Source: Roseomonas sp.
GTDB lineage: Bacteria > Pseudomonadota > Alphaproteobacteria > Acetobacterales > Acetobacteraceae
Direction: 5' to 3'
NCBI GenBank assembly: GCA_020249465.1
Contig: JADCFP010000025.1
Coordinates: 1-42,763, forward strand
Length of the DNA: 42,763 bases
Below, piece by piece: positions 1 through 8,505 of this stretch. A program made the position numbers and the translations under genes. The notes under the pieces were generated by a model. It saw only the letters and a list, made by a program, of their open reading frames with translations, was not told where the DNA came from and ran no database searches. The stretch's first letter is position 1, and each line of letters begins with the position of its first letter.

Positions 1-705
1 CATATCGTCCGCAGCTATGATGAGGATTTGCGCAGGCTGCGTGACATGATCGCGCGCATGGGCGGACTTGTGGAACGCCAGGTGGCGGATGCCACCCGCG
101 CCTTGGTCCGGCGCGATAGTGATCTGGCTGGCGAAGTGGTGCAGCGCGACGTGCAGATTGACCAGCTTGAACGAGAGATTGAGGCGTTTTGCGTCCGCCT
201 TCTGGCGCTACGCCAACCCATGGCGGCGGATTTGCGCCTGATCATCGCCGGCATGAAGGTTTCCAATGATCTGGAACGCATCGGCGATTACGCCGCCAAT
301 GCGGCGAAGCGGTCCATTGTGCTTGCCTCACTCCCCGGTCTTGGCAGCATGAATGGTTTTGAGCGTATGGCCCATCTGGTGCAGGAAAACCTGAAGGCGG
401 CGATGGATGCGCTGGTGCAAGGTGATGCGGAAGCAGCCGAACGCGTCTGGGGCGCGGATGAACCGGTGGATGAAATCTATAACGGCATTTTCCGCGAAAT
501 GCTGACGCATATGATGGAAGACCCGCGCAATATCACCGCCGCGACCCATTTGCTTTTCATCGCCAAAAATCTGGAACGCATCGGCGATCACACCACAAAT
601 ATTGCGGAGCGCATTCATTTCGCGGTCCGTGGCGAAAACCTGCCGGAGGATCGGCCGAAGGGTGATACCTCGGCCTTCGCCGTGGTACGGGCGCCGGGCG
701 AATAG
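1..705 (+). CDS. phoU: PhoU, phosphate signalling regulator (5' end cut by window)
   Basis: PhoU links the Pst phosphate transporter to the PhoR/PhoB system and damps the Pho regulon when phosphate is plentiful. The reading frame is open from base 1, so the start lies upstream; an internal TTG at 28 is not the real start. The visible 234 residues show the two repeated three-helix PhoU modules, each with the family signature: DLRLIIAGMKVSNDLERIGD near residues 77-96 and the second copy (AATHLLFIAKNLERIGDHTTN) near 180-200. The E/D-rich signatures are the metal-binding faces known in the family. It ends 8 bp before phoB, the usual pst-phoU-phoB order, so the pst genes probably lie just left of the window. 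Identification is secure from the repeated LERIGD motif. Confidence 0.96.
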   Translation, partial: HIVRSYDEDLRRLRDMIARMGGLVERQVADATRALVRRDSDLAGEVVQRDVQIDQLEREIEAFCVRLLALRQPMAADLRLIIAGMKVSNDLERIGDYAANAAKRSIVLASLPGLGSMNGFERMAHLVQENLKAAMDALVQGDAEAAERVWGADEPVDEIYNGIFREMLTHMMEDPRNITAATHLLFIAKNLERIGDHTTNIAERIHFAVRGENLPEDRPKGDTSAFAVVRAPGE

Positions 706-713
706 GCGCAGCC

Positions 714-1442
714 ATGATGGCCGAAAACTACGGCAGCCTTACCAAGCCGACGGTCCTGATCGTGGAGGATGAGGCGCCGCTTTTGACACTGCTGCGCTAC
801 AACCTCGAAAAACAGGGCTTCCGCGTGGATGAGGCGGCAGACGGCCAGGAAGCGCTGCTGCGCGTGGCGGAAGCGCGGCCTGATGTCATGCTGCTGGATT
901 GGATGCTGCCATCGCTCTCAGGCATTGAGGTTTGCCGCCAGCTTCGCCGCCGTGCCGAAACGCGCGATCTGCCGATCATCATGGTAACGGCGCGGACAGA
1001 AGACCAGGATGCGGTGCGCGCGCTTGATATCGGCGCGGATGATTACATCGCCAAACCCTTCGCGATGGAACATGTGATTGCCCGCATCCGCGCCCTGCTC
1101 CGCCGGTCCGGGCGTGTCGCATCCAAGGGGTCGCTGGCCTATGCAGATCTTGCCATGGATCAGGATGCGCATCGCGTCACGCGTGCCGGGCGGCCCTTGC
1201 ATCTGGGGCCGACGGAATATCGGCTACTGGAATTTTTCTTGCAGCACCCAGGCCGCGTTTTTGCGCGCGAACAATTGCTGGACGCCGTTTGGGGCCGTGA
1301 TATCCATGTGGAACCGCGCACGGTGGATGTGCATATCCGCCGGCTGCGTAAGGCGATCAATCAGGGCAATGAGATTGACCTGATCCGTACCGTGCGTTCC
1401 GCCGGCTATGCCTTGGATTCGGACCCGGACAGGCTTGGTTAA
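714..1442 (+). CDS. phoB: PhoB, phosphate-regulon response regulator
   Basis: This is a two-domain OmpR-class response regulator of 242 residues. The N-terminal receiver domain (about 12-128) has the acidic pocket E18-D19, phospho-acceptor D62 in DVMLLDWMLP, switch T92 and conserved K114 in DDYIAKPF. The C-terminal winged-helix domain (about 140-238) contains GPTEYRLLEFF and the recognition helix RTVDVHIRRLRKAI. PhoB family members bind pho boxes when phosphorylated by PhoR. Placement 8 bp after phoU makes PhoB far more likely than another OmpR regulator. Two tandem ATGs (714, 717) could serve as start. No phoR is visible on either side, so the kinase must be elsewhere. Confidence 0.95.
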   Translation: MMAENYGSLTKPTVLIVEDEAPLLTLLRYNLEKQGFRVDEAADGQEALLRVAEARPDVMLLDWMLPSLSGIEVCRQLRRRAETRDLPIIMVTARTEDQDAVRALDIGADDYIAKPFAMEHVIARIRALLRRSGRVASKGSLAYADLAMDQDAHRVTRAGRPLHLGPTEYRLLEFFLQHPGRVFAREQLLDAVWGRDIHVEPRTVDVHIRRLRKAINQGNEIDLIRTVRSAGYALDSDPDRLG

Positions 1443-1510
1443 GCGCCATCTTGGCGTCACGCAGCGCAAGGCGTAATCAACGCCCCGCGAATTGATCAGC
1501 GAGGGGTGCG

Positions 1511-2782
1511 ATGCGCGTTCTGGTGGTGGGCGGCGGTGGCCGCGAACATGCGCTCTGCTGGGCCTTGGCGGCATCGCCGCTGCTGACCAAGCTGTTCTGT
1601 GCGCCAGGCAATGCCGGCATTGCCGAAGTGGCGGAATGTATCGCGATCGGTGCCGAGGATATTCCAGCCCTTGTGACCTTCGCCAAGGACAATTCCATTG
1701 ATCTGGTCGTGGTGGGCGGTGAGCCGCCGCTTGTCGCCGGCTTGGCCGATGCCTGCGCTGCCGCGGGGCTGAAATGCTTTGGCCCTTCCGCCGCCGCTGC
1801 GCGGCTGGAAGGCAGCAAAACCTTCACCAAGGAAGTGGCGGATGCCGCCGGTGCGCCCCCCGCCGCCTGGGCGCGCTTTACCGATGCTGCCGCCGCGCGC
1901 GCCTATATTCGGGAAAAGGGCGCGCCAATTGTGGTAAAGGCGGATGGCCTCGCCGCCGGCAAGGGGGTGGTGGTGGCCGCGACCATTGCCGAAGCCGAAG
2001 CCGCCATCACCGATATCATGGAAGATCGCGTCCATGGCGCAGCGGGCGCTTCCGTGGTGATTGAAGAATGCCTGGTGGGTGAGGAAATCAGCTTCTTCGC
2101 GCTCTGTGATGGCACCACCGCTTTGCCCCTTGGTGCCGCGCAGGACCATAAGCGCGTGGGCGATGGCGATACCGGCCCCAATACCGGCGGCATGGGCGCC
2201 TATTCCCCGCCGCCGATTTTCACTGAGGCGCTGCAGGCAAAGGTCATGGCGCGCATCATCCGCCCGGTGTTGGCCGAAATGGCGCGGCGCGGCGCGCCGT
2301 TTAAAGGCGTGCTTTTCGCCGGCCTCATGATCACGGCGCAAGGCCCGAAGCTGATTGAATTCAACGTGCGTTTCGGCGACCCGGAATGCCAAGTGCTGAT
2401 GCTGCGCCTGAAATCCGATTTGCTGCCTGCCTTGCTCGCGGCCTGTGACGGCGAATTGGCGCGGTTTGATCTCCGCTGGGAAGCCTTGCATGCCATGGTG
2501 GTGGTGATGGCGGCACAGGGCTATCCGGGCGGCTACGCGAAAGGCAGCGAAATTCGCAGCCTGGAAGCGGCGGGTCAGGTGCCCGGCGTGCAAGTTTTTC
2601 ATGCCGGCACGGCGCGGCGCGAAGATGGCGCGCTGATCGCAACCGGTGGCCGCGTGCTGGGCATTGCGGCGACAGGCAAGACGCTGCGTGAAGCGCGCGA
2701 CGCCGCCTATGCCGCGGTGGACCAGCTTGATTGGCCAGGCGGGTTCTGCCGGCGGGATATTGGCTGGCGGGCTTTAAGATAA
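1511..2782 (+). CDS. purD: Phosphoribosylamine-glycine ligase (GAR synthetase)
   Basis: PurD joins phosphoribosylamine to glycine using ATP, the second step of de novo purine synthesis, in the cytosol. The 423-residue protein has the usual length. It opens with the N-domain [19 protein letters not shown] and continues with the ATP-grasp domain: [16 protein letters not shown] (nucleotide-binding loop, about 140-155), the [17 protein letters not shown] strand and the [12 protein letters not shown] loop. The metal-binding signature [14 protein letters not shown] is near 280-293. The start is set by the strong GAGGGG upstream of ATG 1511. It is 68 bp after phoB, a gap holding only a short imperfect hairpin, so it may have its own promoter. 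It probably shares a transcript with the downstream DUF1489 gene. Confidence 0.97.
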   Translation: MRVLVVGGGGREHALCWALAASPLLTKLFCAPGNAGIAEVAECIAIGAEDIPALVTFAKDNSIDLVVVGGEPPLVAGLADACAAAGLKCFGPSAAAARLEGSKTFTKEVADAAGAPPAAWARFTDAAAARAYIREKGAPIVVKADGLAAGKGVVVAATIAEAEAAITDIMEDRVHGAAGASVVIEECLVGEEISFFALCDGTTALPLGAAQDHKRVGDGDTGPNTGGMGAYSPPPIFTEALQAKVMARIIRPVLAEMARRGAPFKGVLFAGLMITAQGPKLIEFNVRFGDPECQVLMLRLKSDLLPALLAACDGELARFDLRWEALHAMVVVMAAQGYPGGYAKGSEIRSLEAAGQVPGVQVFHAGTARREDGALIATGGRVLGIAATGKTLREARDAAYAAVDQLDWPGGFCRRDIGWRALR

Positions 2783-2828
2783 GGCCCTCTTGCCGACTCG
2801 GGGCGGTTCCGGCCATGGAAGTCCTGTG

Positions 2829-3251
2829 TTGAACCTCATCAAACTCTCGGTCGGGCCCAAGGATGTTGCGGCGCTGGCAGCCTTGCAGGCGCTCCGCCTC
2901 AAGGAAGACCCGCCGCTCCGCGCCTGGACACGCATGTTCCCGAAGCGCGTAGAAGAACTCTGCAATGGCGGGTCCATCTATTGGGTGATCGGTGGCTTTG
3001 TCCGCGTGCGTCAGCGCATTCTGGAAATCCGTGAAGAAGAATGGGACGACCAGACCCCCTGCGCGGCATTGGTACTGGACCCGAATCTGGTGATGGTCGA
3101 AGCGCGCCCGGTGAAGCCCTTTCAAGGCTGGCGCTATCTGAAACCAGAAGAAGCGCCGGCGGATGTGAACCAGGCGCGCCCGCCGACACGCGGCTTGGAT
3201 GCGCTGCCGCCCAAGCTGAGGCGCGATTTGGCCGAGCTTTGCCTGATCTGA
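2829..3251 (+). CDS. DUF1489 family protein
   Basis: This 140-residue protein belongs to DUF1489, a family of unknown function largely confined to Alphaproteobacteria. The characteristic start LNLIKLSVGPKDVAALAALQ is present. The body is rich in the family's aromatic and basic positions (RVEELCNGGSIYWVIGGFVRVRQRI; FQGWRYLKPEEAP). The start was chosen at TTG 2829, 7 bp after GGAAG at 2817-2821, because homologues begin MLNLIKL; GTG 2826 is the alternative. The open frame to 2790 adds a poor-quality N-terminus. It lies 46 bp after purD on the same strand and ahead of a strong terminator, so purD-DUF1489 is a likely transcription unit. No enzymatic motif is visible. Confidence 0.85.
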   Translation: MNLIKLSVGPKDVAALAALQALRLKEDPPLRAWTRMFPKRVEELCNGGSIYWVIGGFVRVRQRILEIREEEWDDQTPCAALVLDPNLVMVEARPVKPFQGWRYLKPEEAPADVNQARPPTRGLDALPPKLRRDLAELCLI

Positions 3252-3388
3252 GCCATCCCCGCCATTCTTGATAAAAATTAAGCTTCCGCTCACGGCGGTG
3301 AGAGATGAGGGCTGCGACACTGAAGTTGTTGCGCGGCTCATTCCCGGCATGCCGCGCCGCAACTGGTCCGTCTTCGGGCGGGTCCTTT

Positions 3389-3425
3389 GGGCTGGCTGGT
3401 TTGATCCGGCCGGCCCTATTTTTTT
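3389..3425 (+). terminator. Rho-independent terminator of purD-DUF1489
   Basis: Arms GGGCTGGC (3389-3396) and GCCGGCCC (3409-3416) form an 8-bp stem with one G-U pair and a 12-nt loop. TATTTTTTT follows on the plus strand. The hairpin overlaps the hyfI stop codon (3416-3418), so the two convergent operons share this stretch. Confidence 0.8.
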
Positions 3426-3943
3426 GCCGATTCCGCTTCCAGCAGGGAAAGCAGCCCTTCCAGCAATTGCGCCGGGGAGGGAGGGCAGCCAGGGATCAGC
3501 AAATCCACAGGCAGCACCGCGGCGATGTCGTTTTCCACCGCATAGGAACCCTTGAAGACGCCGCCATCCACGGCGCAATCGCCAACGGCCACCACCCAGC
3601 GTGGTTCGGGCGTGCTGGCCAGCGCACGTTCCAAGGCTTCACGCATATTGAGGCAGGCAGGCCCGGTCACCAGCAGCACATCGGCATGTTTGGGGGAAGC
3701 AACAAAGCGCAGCCCGAAGCGTTCCAGATCATAGGCGACATTCTGCAGCGCATTCACTTCCAATTCGCAGCCATTGCAGGAACCGCTATCCACTTCACGG
3801 ATCGCGAGGCTGCGGCCAAGCCGCGCGCGGCTGGTCACGGCCAACCTTTCACCAAGCGCCTGGACGGTCTCCTGCGGCACCAGCGGTGCTTGATCCGTGA
3901 GCGGTTTCGCGAATAGCGCGCGGGCGAGCTTGGGCCACAGCAT
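3416..3943 (-). CDS. hyfI: HyfI/NuoB-like [4Fe-4S] small subunit of hydrogenase-4-type complex
   Basis: This 175-residue protein is the small Fe-S subunit of a group 4 hydrogenase/complex-I-like module (HyfI, HycG, NuoB relatives). All four expected cluster ligands are present: C56 and C59 in SGSCNGCELEVN, C123 in VGDCAVDGG and C153 in PGCPPSP. An extra cysteine (C97) lies in the VTGPACLNM loop. In the family this proximal cluster passes electrons to the large-subunit active site. ATG 3943 overlaps the hyfG stop as TGATG; GTG 3946 is an alternative start. It is the last gene of the six-gene operon. The ligands are intact although the partner large subunit has lost its nickel site. Confidence 0.9.
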   Translation of the reverse strand: MLWPKLARALFAKPLTDQAPLVPQETVQALGERLAVTSRARLGRSLAIREVDSGSCNGCELEVNALQNVAYDLERFGLRFVASPKHADVLLVTGPACLNMREALERALASTPEPRWVVAVGDCAVDGGVFKGSYAVENDIAAVLPVDLLIPGCPPSPAQLLEGLLSLLEAESAKK

Positions 3944-5457
3944 CACAAATCCACCCCGCTATACGAACAATTGAAGGATTTATTGCACAGTGGAAAATCG
4001 GCGACGATATTGTCTTCGATGGCTGCCTCCAACAGCGGCCATTGCAGCCAGGAAGGATCGCGCGGGAATAGCGCGCGGATCAGCCCGCCATCATCAAGCG
4101 CAATCCAATGCAGGCACTCACCACGGAAGCCTTCAATCATCGCCATGCCTTCGCCAGCGCGCACAGGTAGAGGCGCCATCAGCTCACCGGGTGGAAGGTT
4201 CGTCAGGATTTGCCTGACAAGCGCAATGGAGTGGCCGAGTTCCAACACGCGAATGCGTACCCGCGCATCCACATCACCGGCCTCCAGCATTGGCGTATCG
4301 AAATGAAAATTCGTATAGGGCAAATGCTGTGGCAGGCGGCGCGCATCGAAGGCACGGCCAGATGCGCGGCCCACATACCCGCCGGCGGCAAAGCCGCGCG
4401 CCAGATCGGGGCGCAAATATCCTGTGGTCACCACACGATCCTGCAAGCTGGCATGCGCCTCATAAATCTGCATCAGCGCTGGGATTTCCGCTTCCACTGC
4501 GTCCAGCGCGGCCAGAATCGCCTCGGTCCCGCGCGGTGCGATATCGGGCGCGACACCGCCTGGCAACACGCGGTCCATCATCAGCCGATGGCCGAAAGCG
4601 GCGGCGATGGCACGCAGCACGCCTTCGCGCAGCAACCCGCAACGCGCATGGGGGAAGGCAAAGGCCGCGTCATTGCAGACAAAGCCCCAATCATTCAAAT
4701 GATTGTGAATGCGTTCTAATTCCAGCATGAGCGCGCGGAGATGTAGCGCGCGCGGTGGCGGCGTGGCGCCAAGCGCGGCTTCGACTGCCGCCGAAAAGGC
4801 CCAGGAATGCGCCACCGTGGTATCGCCCGAAAGCCGCGCCGCATAACGCACCGCCGCACGTGGCGAGGTGCCGAGCATGAGCGAAAGCGTGCCCTTATGC
4901 TTATAGCCAAGCCGTTGTTCCAGCCGCACCACCACTTCTCCCTGCACGGAAAAGCGGAAATGTCCGGGTTCGATCACACCGGCATGAATCGGGCCAACCG
5001 GGATTTGGTGAATGCCTTCACCTTCCGTTGGCAGGAATTCCGGCTGCGGCGCTTCTCCTGCAAAGGGGATGGGCTTGGCTGCCAGCGGATGGCGCAGGGA
5101 CCAGCGGCCGTGATCCAACCATGGGCGCAAATCAACCGCGCCTTCCGCGTGATGGCCCCATAACTCCAGGATCATGCGTTCAAAGCGCACCGCACCGGGA
5201 CGCGCGGGCGAAAGTGCTGCGTAATTCCAACCGGTGGCTGGGGTTGAAGCCAACACGGCTTCATTGCTTGGTTCATGCAGGAAGCAGGCATGCACCTGCG
5301 TTGCATCCGCCCAAAGCCCGAGCAGCGCCAATGTCGTCTCCTGCCGCAAGGCCGCCGGCAATTGCCCCCAGGCGGTGGGTGAAAGCAAGAACCGCTCATA
5401 AGGCTTCGCGCCTTGCGGATTGCCGCTGCGGATCAGGCTGGAAGCCGGCCCCGTCAT
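3943..5457 (-). CDS. hyfG: HyfG-like large subunit (NuoC/NuoD fusion) lacking [NiFe] ligands
   Basis: This 504-residue fusion has a NuoC-like region (about 1-145) and a NuoD/HycE-like region (about 150-504), the architecture of HyfG and HycE. Family blocks include GPIHAGVIEPGHFRF (155-169), LELERIHNHLNDWGF (245-259) and the terminal DFPLCNKSFNCSYSG (487-501). The N-terminal nickel motif RxCGxC is replaced by RLSGDT, with S210 and T213 at the cysteine positions. At the C-terminus C491 and C497 are five residues apart and do not form the CxxC pair. A [NiFe] centre is therefore not expected. ATG 5457 overlaps the hyfF stop as ATGA; an open extension to 5547 is a shadow of hyfF. Substrate is unknown; a NuoD-like quinone role is possible. 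Confidence 0.88.
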   Translation of the reverse strand: MTGPASSLIRSGNPQGAKPYERFLLSPTAWGQLPAALRQETTLALLGLWADATQVHACFLHEPSNEAVLASTPATGWNYAALSPARPGAVRFERMILELWGHHAEGAVDLRPWLDHGRWSLRHPLAAKPIPFAGEAPQPEFLPTEGEGIHQIPVGPIHAGVIEPGHFRFSVQGEVVVRLEQRLGYKHKGTLSLMLGTSPRAAVRYAARLSGDTTVAHSWAFSAAVEAALGATPPPRALHLRALMLELERIHNHLNDWGFVCNDAAFAFPHARCGLLREGVLRAIAAAFGHRLMMDRVLPGGVAPDIAPRGTEAILAALDAVEAEIPALMQIYEAHASLQDRVVTTGYLRPDLARGFAAGGYVGRASGRAFDARRLPQHLPYTNFHFDTPMLEAGDVDARVRIRVLELGHSIALVRQILTNLPPGELMAPLPVRAGEGMAMIEGFRGECLHWIALDDGGLIRALFPRDPSWLQWPLLEAAIEDNIVADFPLCNKSFNCSYSGVDL

Positions 5458-6881
5458 CCGATCATCCCCGCCGCTGCCTTGAGGAAACTGCTGAAGATCG
5501 AAGGCATCGCAAGCCCCAGCAGCAGCGCCACCGCCAGATGCAGCCAAAGCGGCACCAGCACCGCAAGCCCTTGACCAGCAACCGCCACATCAGGCGTTGC
5601 CGCGCCAAAACACAGCGCTTGCAGCGTATGGATCAACGCCGTCATCGCCACCACCAGGCCAAGCGACAGCACCACAGCAAGCCAAGGCTGCGCGGCCATG
5701 GCGGCATTCAGCACGGCATATTCGGACGCAAACAAAAGGAAGGGCGGCAGCCCCGCAATGGCGCCAATCGCCAGGGCAAGCCCCCAGCCGAGCCAAGGAT
5801 CACTCGCCACCAACCCTGAAATATCCGCTAATTTCTGGCTGCCCCTTTGCTGTGCCGCGCGGCCAATGCCAAAGAAGATCGCGCTCTTCACCAATGAATG
5901 GCCGATCATGTGCAGCAAGCCCGCAAGCGTCGCGGCTGGGCCGCCAATCCCGAAGGCAAAGGCGGCGATGCCCATATGTTCAATGGAACTCCAGCCAAAG
6001 AACCGCCTGGCATCGCGCCGCCGCCATAAGGCGAGCGCCGCCAGCAGTACGGAAGCAAGCCCCAGCGCCATCAGGAAGGGTCCAACCGCCAGCGTATCCG
6101 GATGCGCGCCAATAATCGCCTTGGCGCGCAGCACCGCGAGCATCGCGGCATTCAACAAAAGCCCAGACAGCACGGCGGAAATCGCAATCGGGCCTTCCGC
6201 ATGCGCATCCGGCAGCCAGGAATGCAGTGGGACCAAGCCCGCCTTGGTGCCATAGCCCACCAGCAGGAAAACGAAAGCCAGGTCCAGCGTATTCGCATCG
6301 CAGCGCGCCGCCACGCGCTTCAGCGCCACCCAGGACAGCCCGCTTTCCGCATCCAGCAAGGCTTGCGCGGCGGAATAAAGCAGGATGGTACCGAACAACG
6401 CGAGCGCAATGCCAAAGCCGCAAAGCATGAAGAATTTCCAAGCTGCCTCCATCGCCGCCGGCGTGCGATGCACGGCCACCATCAGCACGCTGGCGAGTGT
6501 CGCGATTTCAATCGCGACCCACAACACGCCAAGATTATCCGACAGCAGCGCAAGGTATTGCGCGCCAAGAAACACCTGAAAGGCGCCGTGATAGGCGCGG
6601 ATGCGCCAGTGATCGAAACCCTCATTCGCCAGCGTGGCCGCGGAGAAGATGGCGGTTGTCAAAGCGACAAAGGACGCCAGCAAGACAAAGGGCAGGTTCA
6701 GCGCATCAATCCGCGTCCAGCCCTGTTCGCCATGCGGAAGGGTAAACAGCGCCAGCGCCAATACAAACGAAACAGCCGCGCAGCCGATATTCACCGCCGC
6801 CGCAATGCGGAGCCTCGGCAAGGCCAGCAAAATCAGCGCACCAATCCAAGGGAAGAAAACCATGATCCAGGGTAGCGGCAT
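5454..6881 (-). CDS. hyfF: HyfF-like antiporter-type membrane subunit (NuoM/NuoN family)
   Basis: This is a 475-residue integral membrane protein with about 13-14 hydrophobic segments, of the proton-conducting antiporter-like family (HyfF, HyfD, NuoL/M/N, MrpD). Key charged residues are visible: E125 in the helix WVAIEIATLAS and K213 with H220 in GYGTKAGLVPLHSWLPDAHA. A further GHSLVKSAIFF segment carries the later helix lysine. These match the channel residues known for NuoM. The start was placed at ATG 6881, giving TGATG coupling to the hyfE stop; a GTG lies one codon upstream. In the complex it should move H+ or Na+ in response to redox chemistry in HyfG/HyfI. Confidence 0.9.
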   Translation of the reverse strand: MPLPWIMVFFPWIGALILLALPRLRIAAAVNIGCAAVSFVLALALFTLPHGEQGWTRIDALNLPFVLLASFVALTTAIFSAATLANEGFDHWRIRAYHGAFQVFLGAQYLALLSDNLGVLWVAIEIATLASVLMVAVHRTPAAMEAAWKFFMLCGFGIALALFGTILLYSAAQALLDAESGLSWVALKRVAARCDANTLDLAFVFLLVGYGTKAGLVPLHSWLPDAHAEGPIAISAVLSGLLLNAAMLAVLRAKAIIGAHPDTLAVGPFLMALGLASVLLAALALWRRRDARRFFGWSSIEHMGIAAFAFGIGGPAATLAGLLHMIGHSLVKSAIFFGIGRAAQQRGSQKLADISGLVASDPWLGWGLALAIGAIAGLPPFLLFASEYAVLNAAMAAQPWLAVVLSLGLVVAMTALIHTLQALCFGAATPDVAVAGQGLAVLVPLWLHLAVALLLGLAMPSIFSSFLKAAAGMIG

Positions 6882-7549
6882 CACTCGCCTTCCCCCCTGT
6901 GCGTATCGAGACTTTCCGTATCCAGGCTTTGGAAGCTCTCGCCCATTTGCAGTGCGAAAACGCCCGCAATCACCGCCAACATCAGCACCAAAGCGGCAGT
7001 GGAAAGTTCCATCACCAGCGGCATGCCAGCGACCCCCACCGCTGCCAGAATCAACCCGTTTTCCAGGCTGAGCAGCCCGATCACCTGGCTGATCAGATTG
7101 CGCCGCGTGATCATCATCAGGCCGCCCAGCAGCACCACGGAAAGCGCCAGTGCCAAATCCTCCCGCGCCAAGGCGCGCTGCCCGGCGGTGGCCGGCAACA
7201 CCACCAGCAGCGCGAAGCCTGCCAAGGCGACACCGGCAATCAATGAAGCGCCAATGCCAAGGGCGGGATCAACACCGCGCTGCAAATTGAAGCGCCGCAC
7301 CAGCCGATGCAGCGCAAAGGGGATCAGCACCGCCTTGGCGCCAAAGGCAATCGCTGCTGTCACGTAAAGCCCTGCGGCGCCCTGCACATAGCCCTGCCAG
7401 GCAGCCGCCAGCGCCAGCAGCCCGCCTTGTGTTGCGAAGGCATTGATCACGGCAGAAATGCGCCGCTGATAGAGCAACACAAAGGACAGCAGCAGCACCG
7501 CCCCACCCAATAGATGCGCCAAATCATAGGGAAGCTGCCCGAAACTCAT
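6881..7549 (-). CDS. hyfE: HyfE-like membrane subunit
   Basis: This 222-residue protein is almost entirely hydrophobic, with six to seven transmembrane segments, and matches the HyfE/HycP type, which has a NuoK-like half. Recognisable blocks are GVDPALGIGASLIAGVALAGFA near the middle and the NuoK-like RRNLISQVIGLLSLENGLILAAVGVAGMPLVMELS near 150-185, which holds the membrane glutamates (SLENG; MELS). ATG 7549 overlaps the hyfC stop by 4 bp (ATGA). The polar tail (GESFQSLDTESLDTHRGEGE) is cytoplasmic by prediction. It is membrane-arm structure linking the HyfC-like base to the antiporter subunits. Confidence 0.85.
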   Translation of the reverse strand: MSFGQLPYDLAHLLGGAVLLLSFVLLYQRRISAVINAFATQGGLLALAAAWQGYVQGAAGLYVTAAIAFGAKAVLIPFALHRLVRRFNLQRGVDPALGIGASLIAGVALAGFALLVVLPATAGQRALAREDLALALSVVLLGGLMMITRRNLISQVIGLLSLENGLILAAVGVAGMPLVMELSTAALVLMLAVIAGVFALQMGESFQSLDTESLDTHRGEGE

Positions 7550-8505
7550 GACAGCCCCGTCGAAACAAAAAGGAACACCGCACCCAATAAGCCAAGCAGC
7601 AGCGCCGCACCTAAAAACTCCGGCACACGAAAGACGCGCATCTTGGCGATAGCCGATTCAAACACGGCAAGCGCCAGGACAAGCGCGGCCATTTTCGCGA
7701 TAAACACCAGAAGCCCGATGATCCAGGCGATTGGTCCCGCACCGGGTGCGGCCATGCCAAAGGGCAGAAACACCGCCGCCAGCAGCGCCAACCAAAGCGT
7801 GAGGCGCAAGGATGCTTGGAAATCCCACAACGCCAAATGCCGGCCGGATGCTTCTAGGATCATTGCCTCATGCACCATGGTCAGTTCCAGATGCGTGGCG
7901 GGATTATCCACCGGGATGCGCGCATTCTCCGCCACTGCAACCGCCAGCAGCGCGACAGCAGCGAAGCCAAGCGAGACACGAAGCCCAAGCGCGCCTTCCT
8001 GAAAAATCCCTGTAATCACATCCAGATTCGTCGTACCGGCCAGAATGGCGAAGATCAGCGCCGCCAACACCAAGGCCGGTTCCGCCAGCGCCGCAAAGGC
8101 CATTTCGCGTGTCGCGCCCAAACCACCGAAGGATGTGCCGACATCCATCCCCGCCAGCGCCATGGCAAAGCGCCCCAGCGCCAAAAGCCCAGCAATCAGC
8201 AGCAAATCCGCGAAGGGGGCGAGCAACATGCCGCGCGCAAAACTCGGCACCAGCGCGGCTGCAAGCAATGCAGCGCCGACCGCGACATAAGGTGCCGCGC
8301 GCGAAATGGCTGAGGCGTTTTCCGCCAGCACCGGGCGCTTCTTCAATAGCTTCAACAGATCGCGCCAGGGCTGCAAGGGATGTGGCCCGCGCCTGCCCAT
8401 CAGCCGTGCCTTCAGCCAACGGACGCACCCCGTCAGCACCGGCGCCAGCGCCAGGATCAGCGCCAGATGCAAAAGCTGCGTCACAAGGCCGGTGAGGATG
8501 CTCAT
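7546..8505 (-). CDS. hyfC: HyfC/HycD-like membrane anchor (NuoH family)
   Basis: This 319-residue NuoH-family subunit has about eight transmembrane helices. In the family it sits under the hydrophilic arm and contributes the E-channel and quinone-site loop. Diagnostic blocks are GRRGPHPLQPWRDLLKLLKK (38-57), the loop AENARIPVDNPATHLELTMV and the following HEAMILEASGRHLAL, where the carboxylates cluster. The start was placed at ATG 8505, which overlaps the hyfB stop as ATGA; the open extension to 8571 (MSWTWLCG...) lies within hyfB and is not typical of the family. Presence of this subunit, with the hydrophilic pair HyfG/HyfI, marks the operon as a complete minimal Hyf-like core and not a bare antiporter. 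Confidence 0.9.
   Translation of the reverse strand: MSILTGLVTQLLHLALILALAPVLTGCVRWLKARLMGRRGPHPLQPWRDLLKLLKKRPVLAENASAISRAAPYVAVGAALLAAALVPSFARGMLLAPFADLLLIAGLLALGRFAMALAGMDVGTSFGGLGATREMAFAALAEPALVLAALIFAILAGTTNLDVITGIFQEGALGLRVSLGFAAVALLAVAVAENARIPVDNPATHLELTMVHEAMILEASGRHLALWDFQASLRLTLWLALLAAVFLPFGMAAPGAGPIAWIIGLLVFIAKMAALVLALAVFESAIAKMRVFRVPEFLGAALLLGLLGAVFLFVSTGLS

Noticed and set aside
2361-3578. 405-residue minus-strand ORF
   Set aside because: Antisense to purD and the DUF1489 gene and crossing a terminator; Arg/Ala/Pro-rich translation without motifs.
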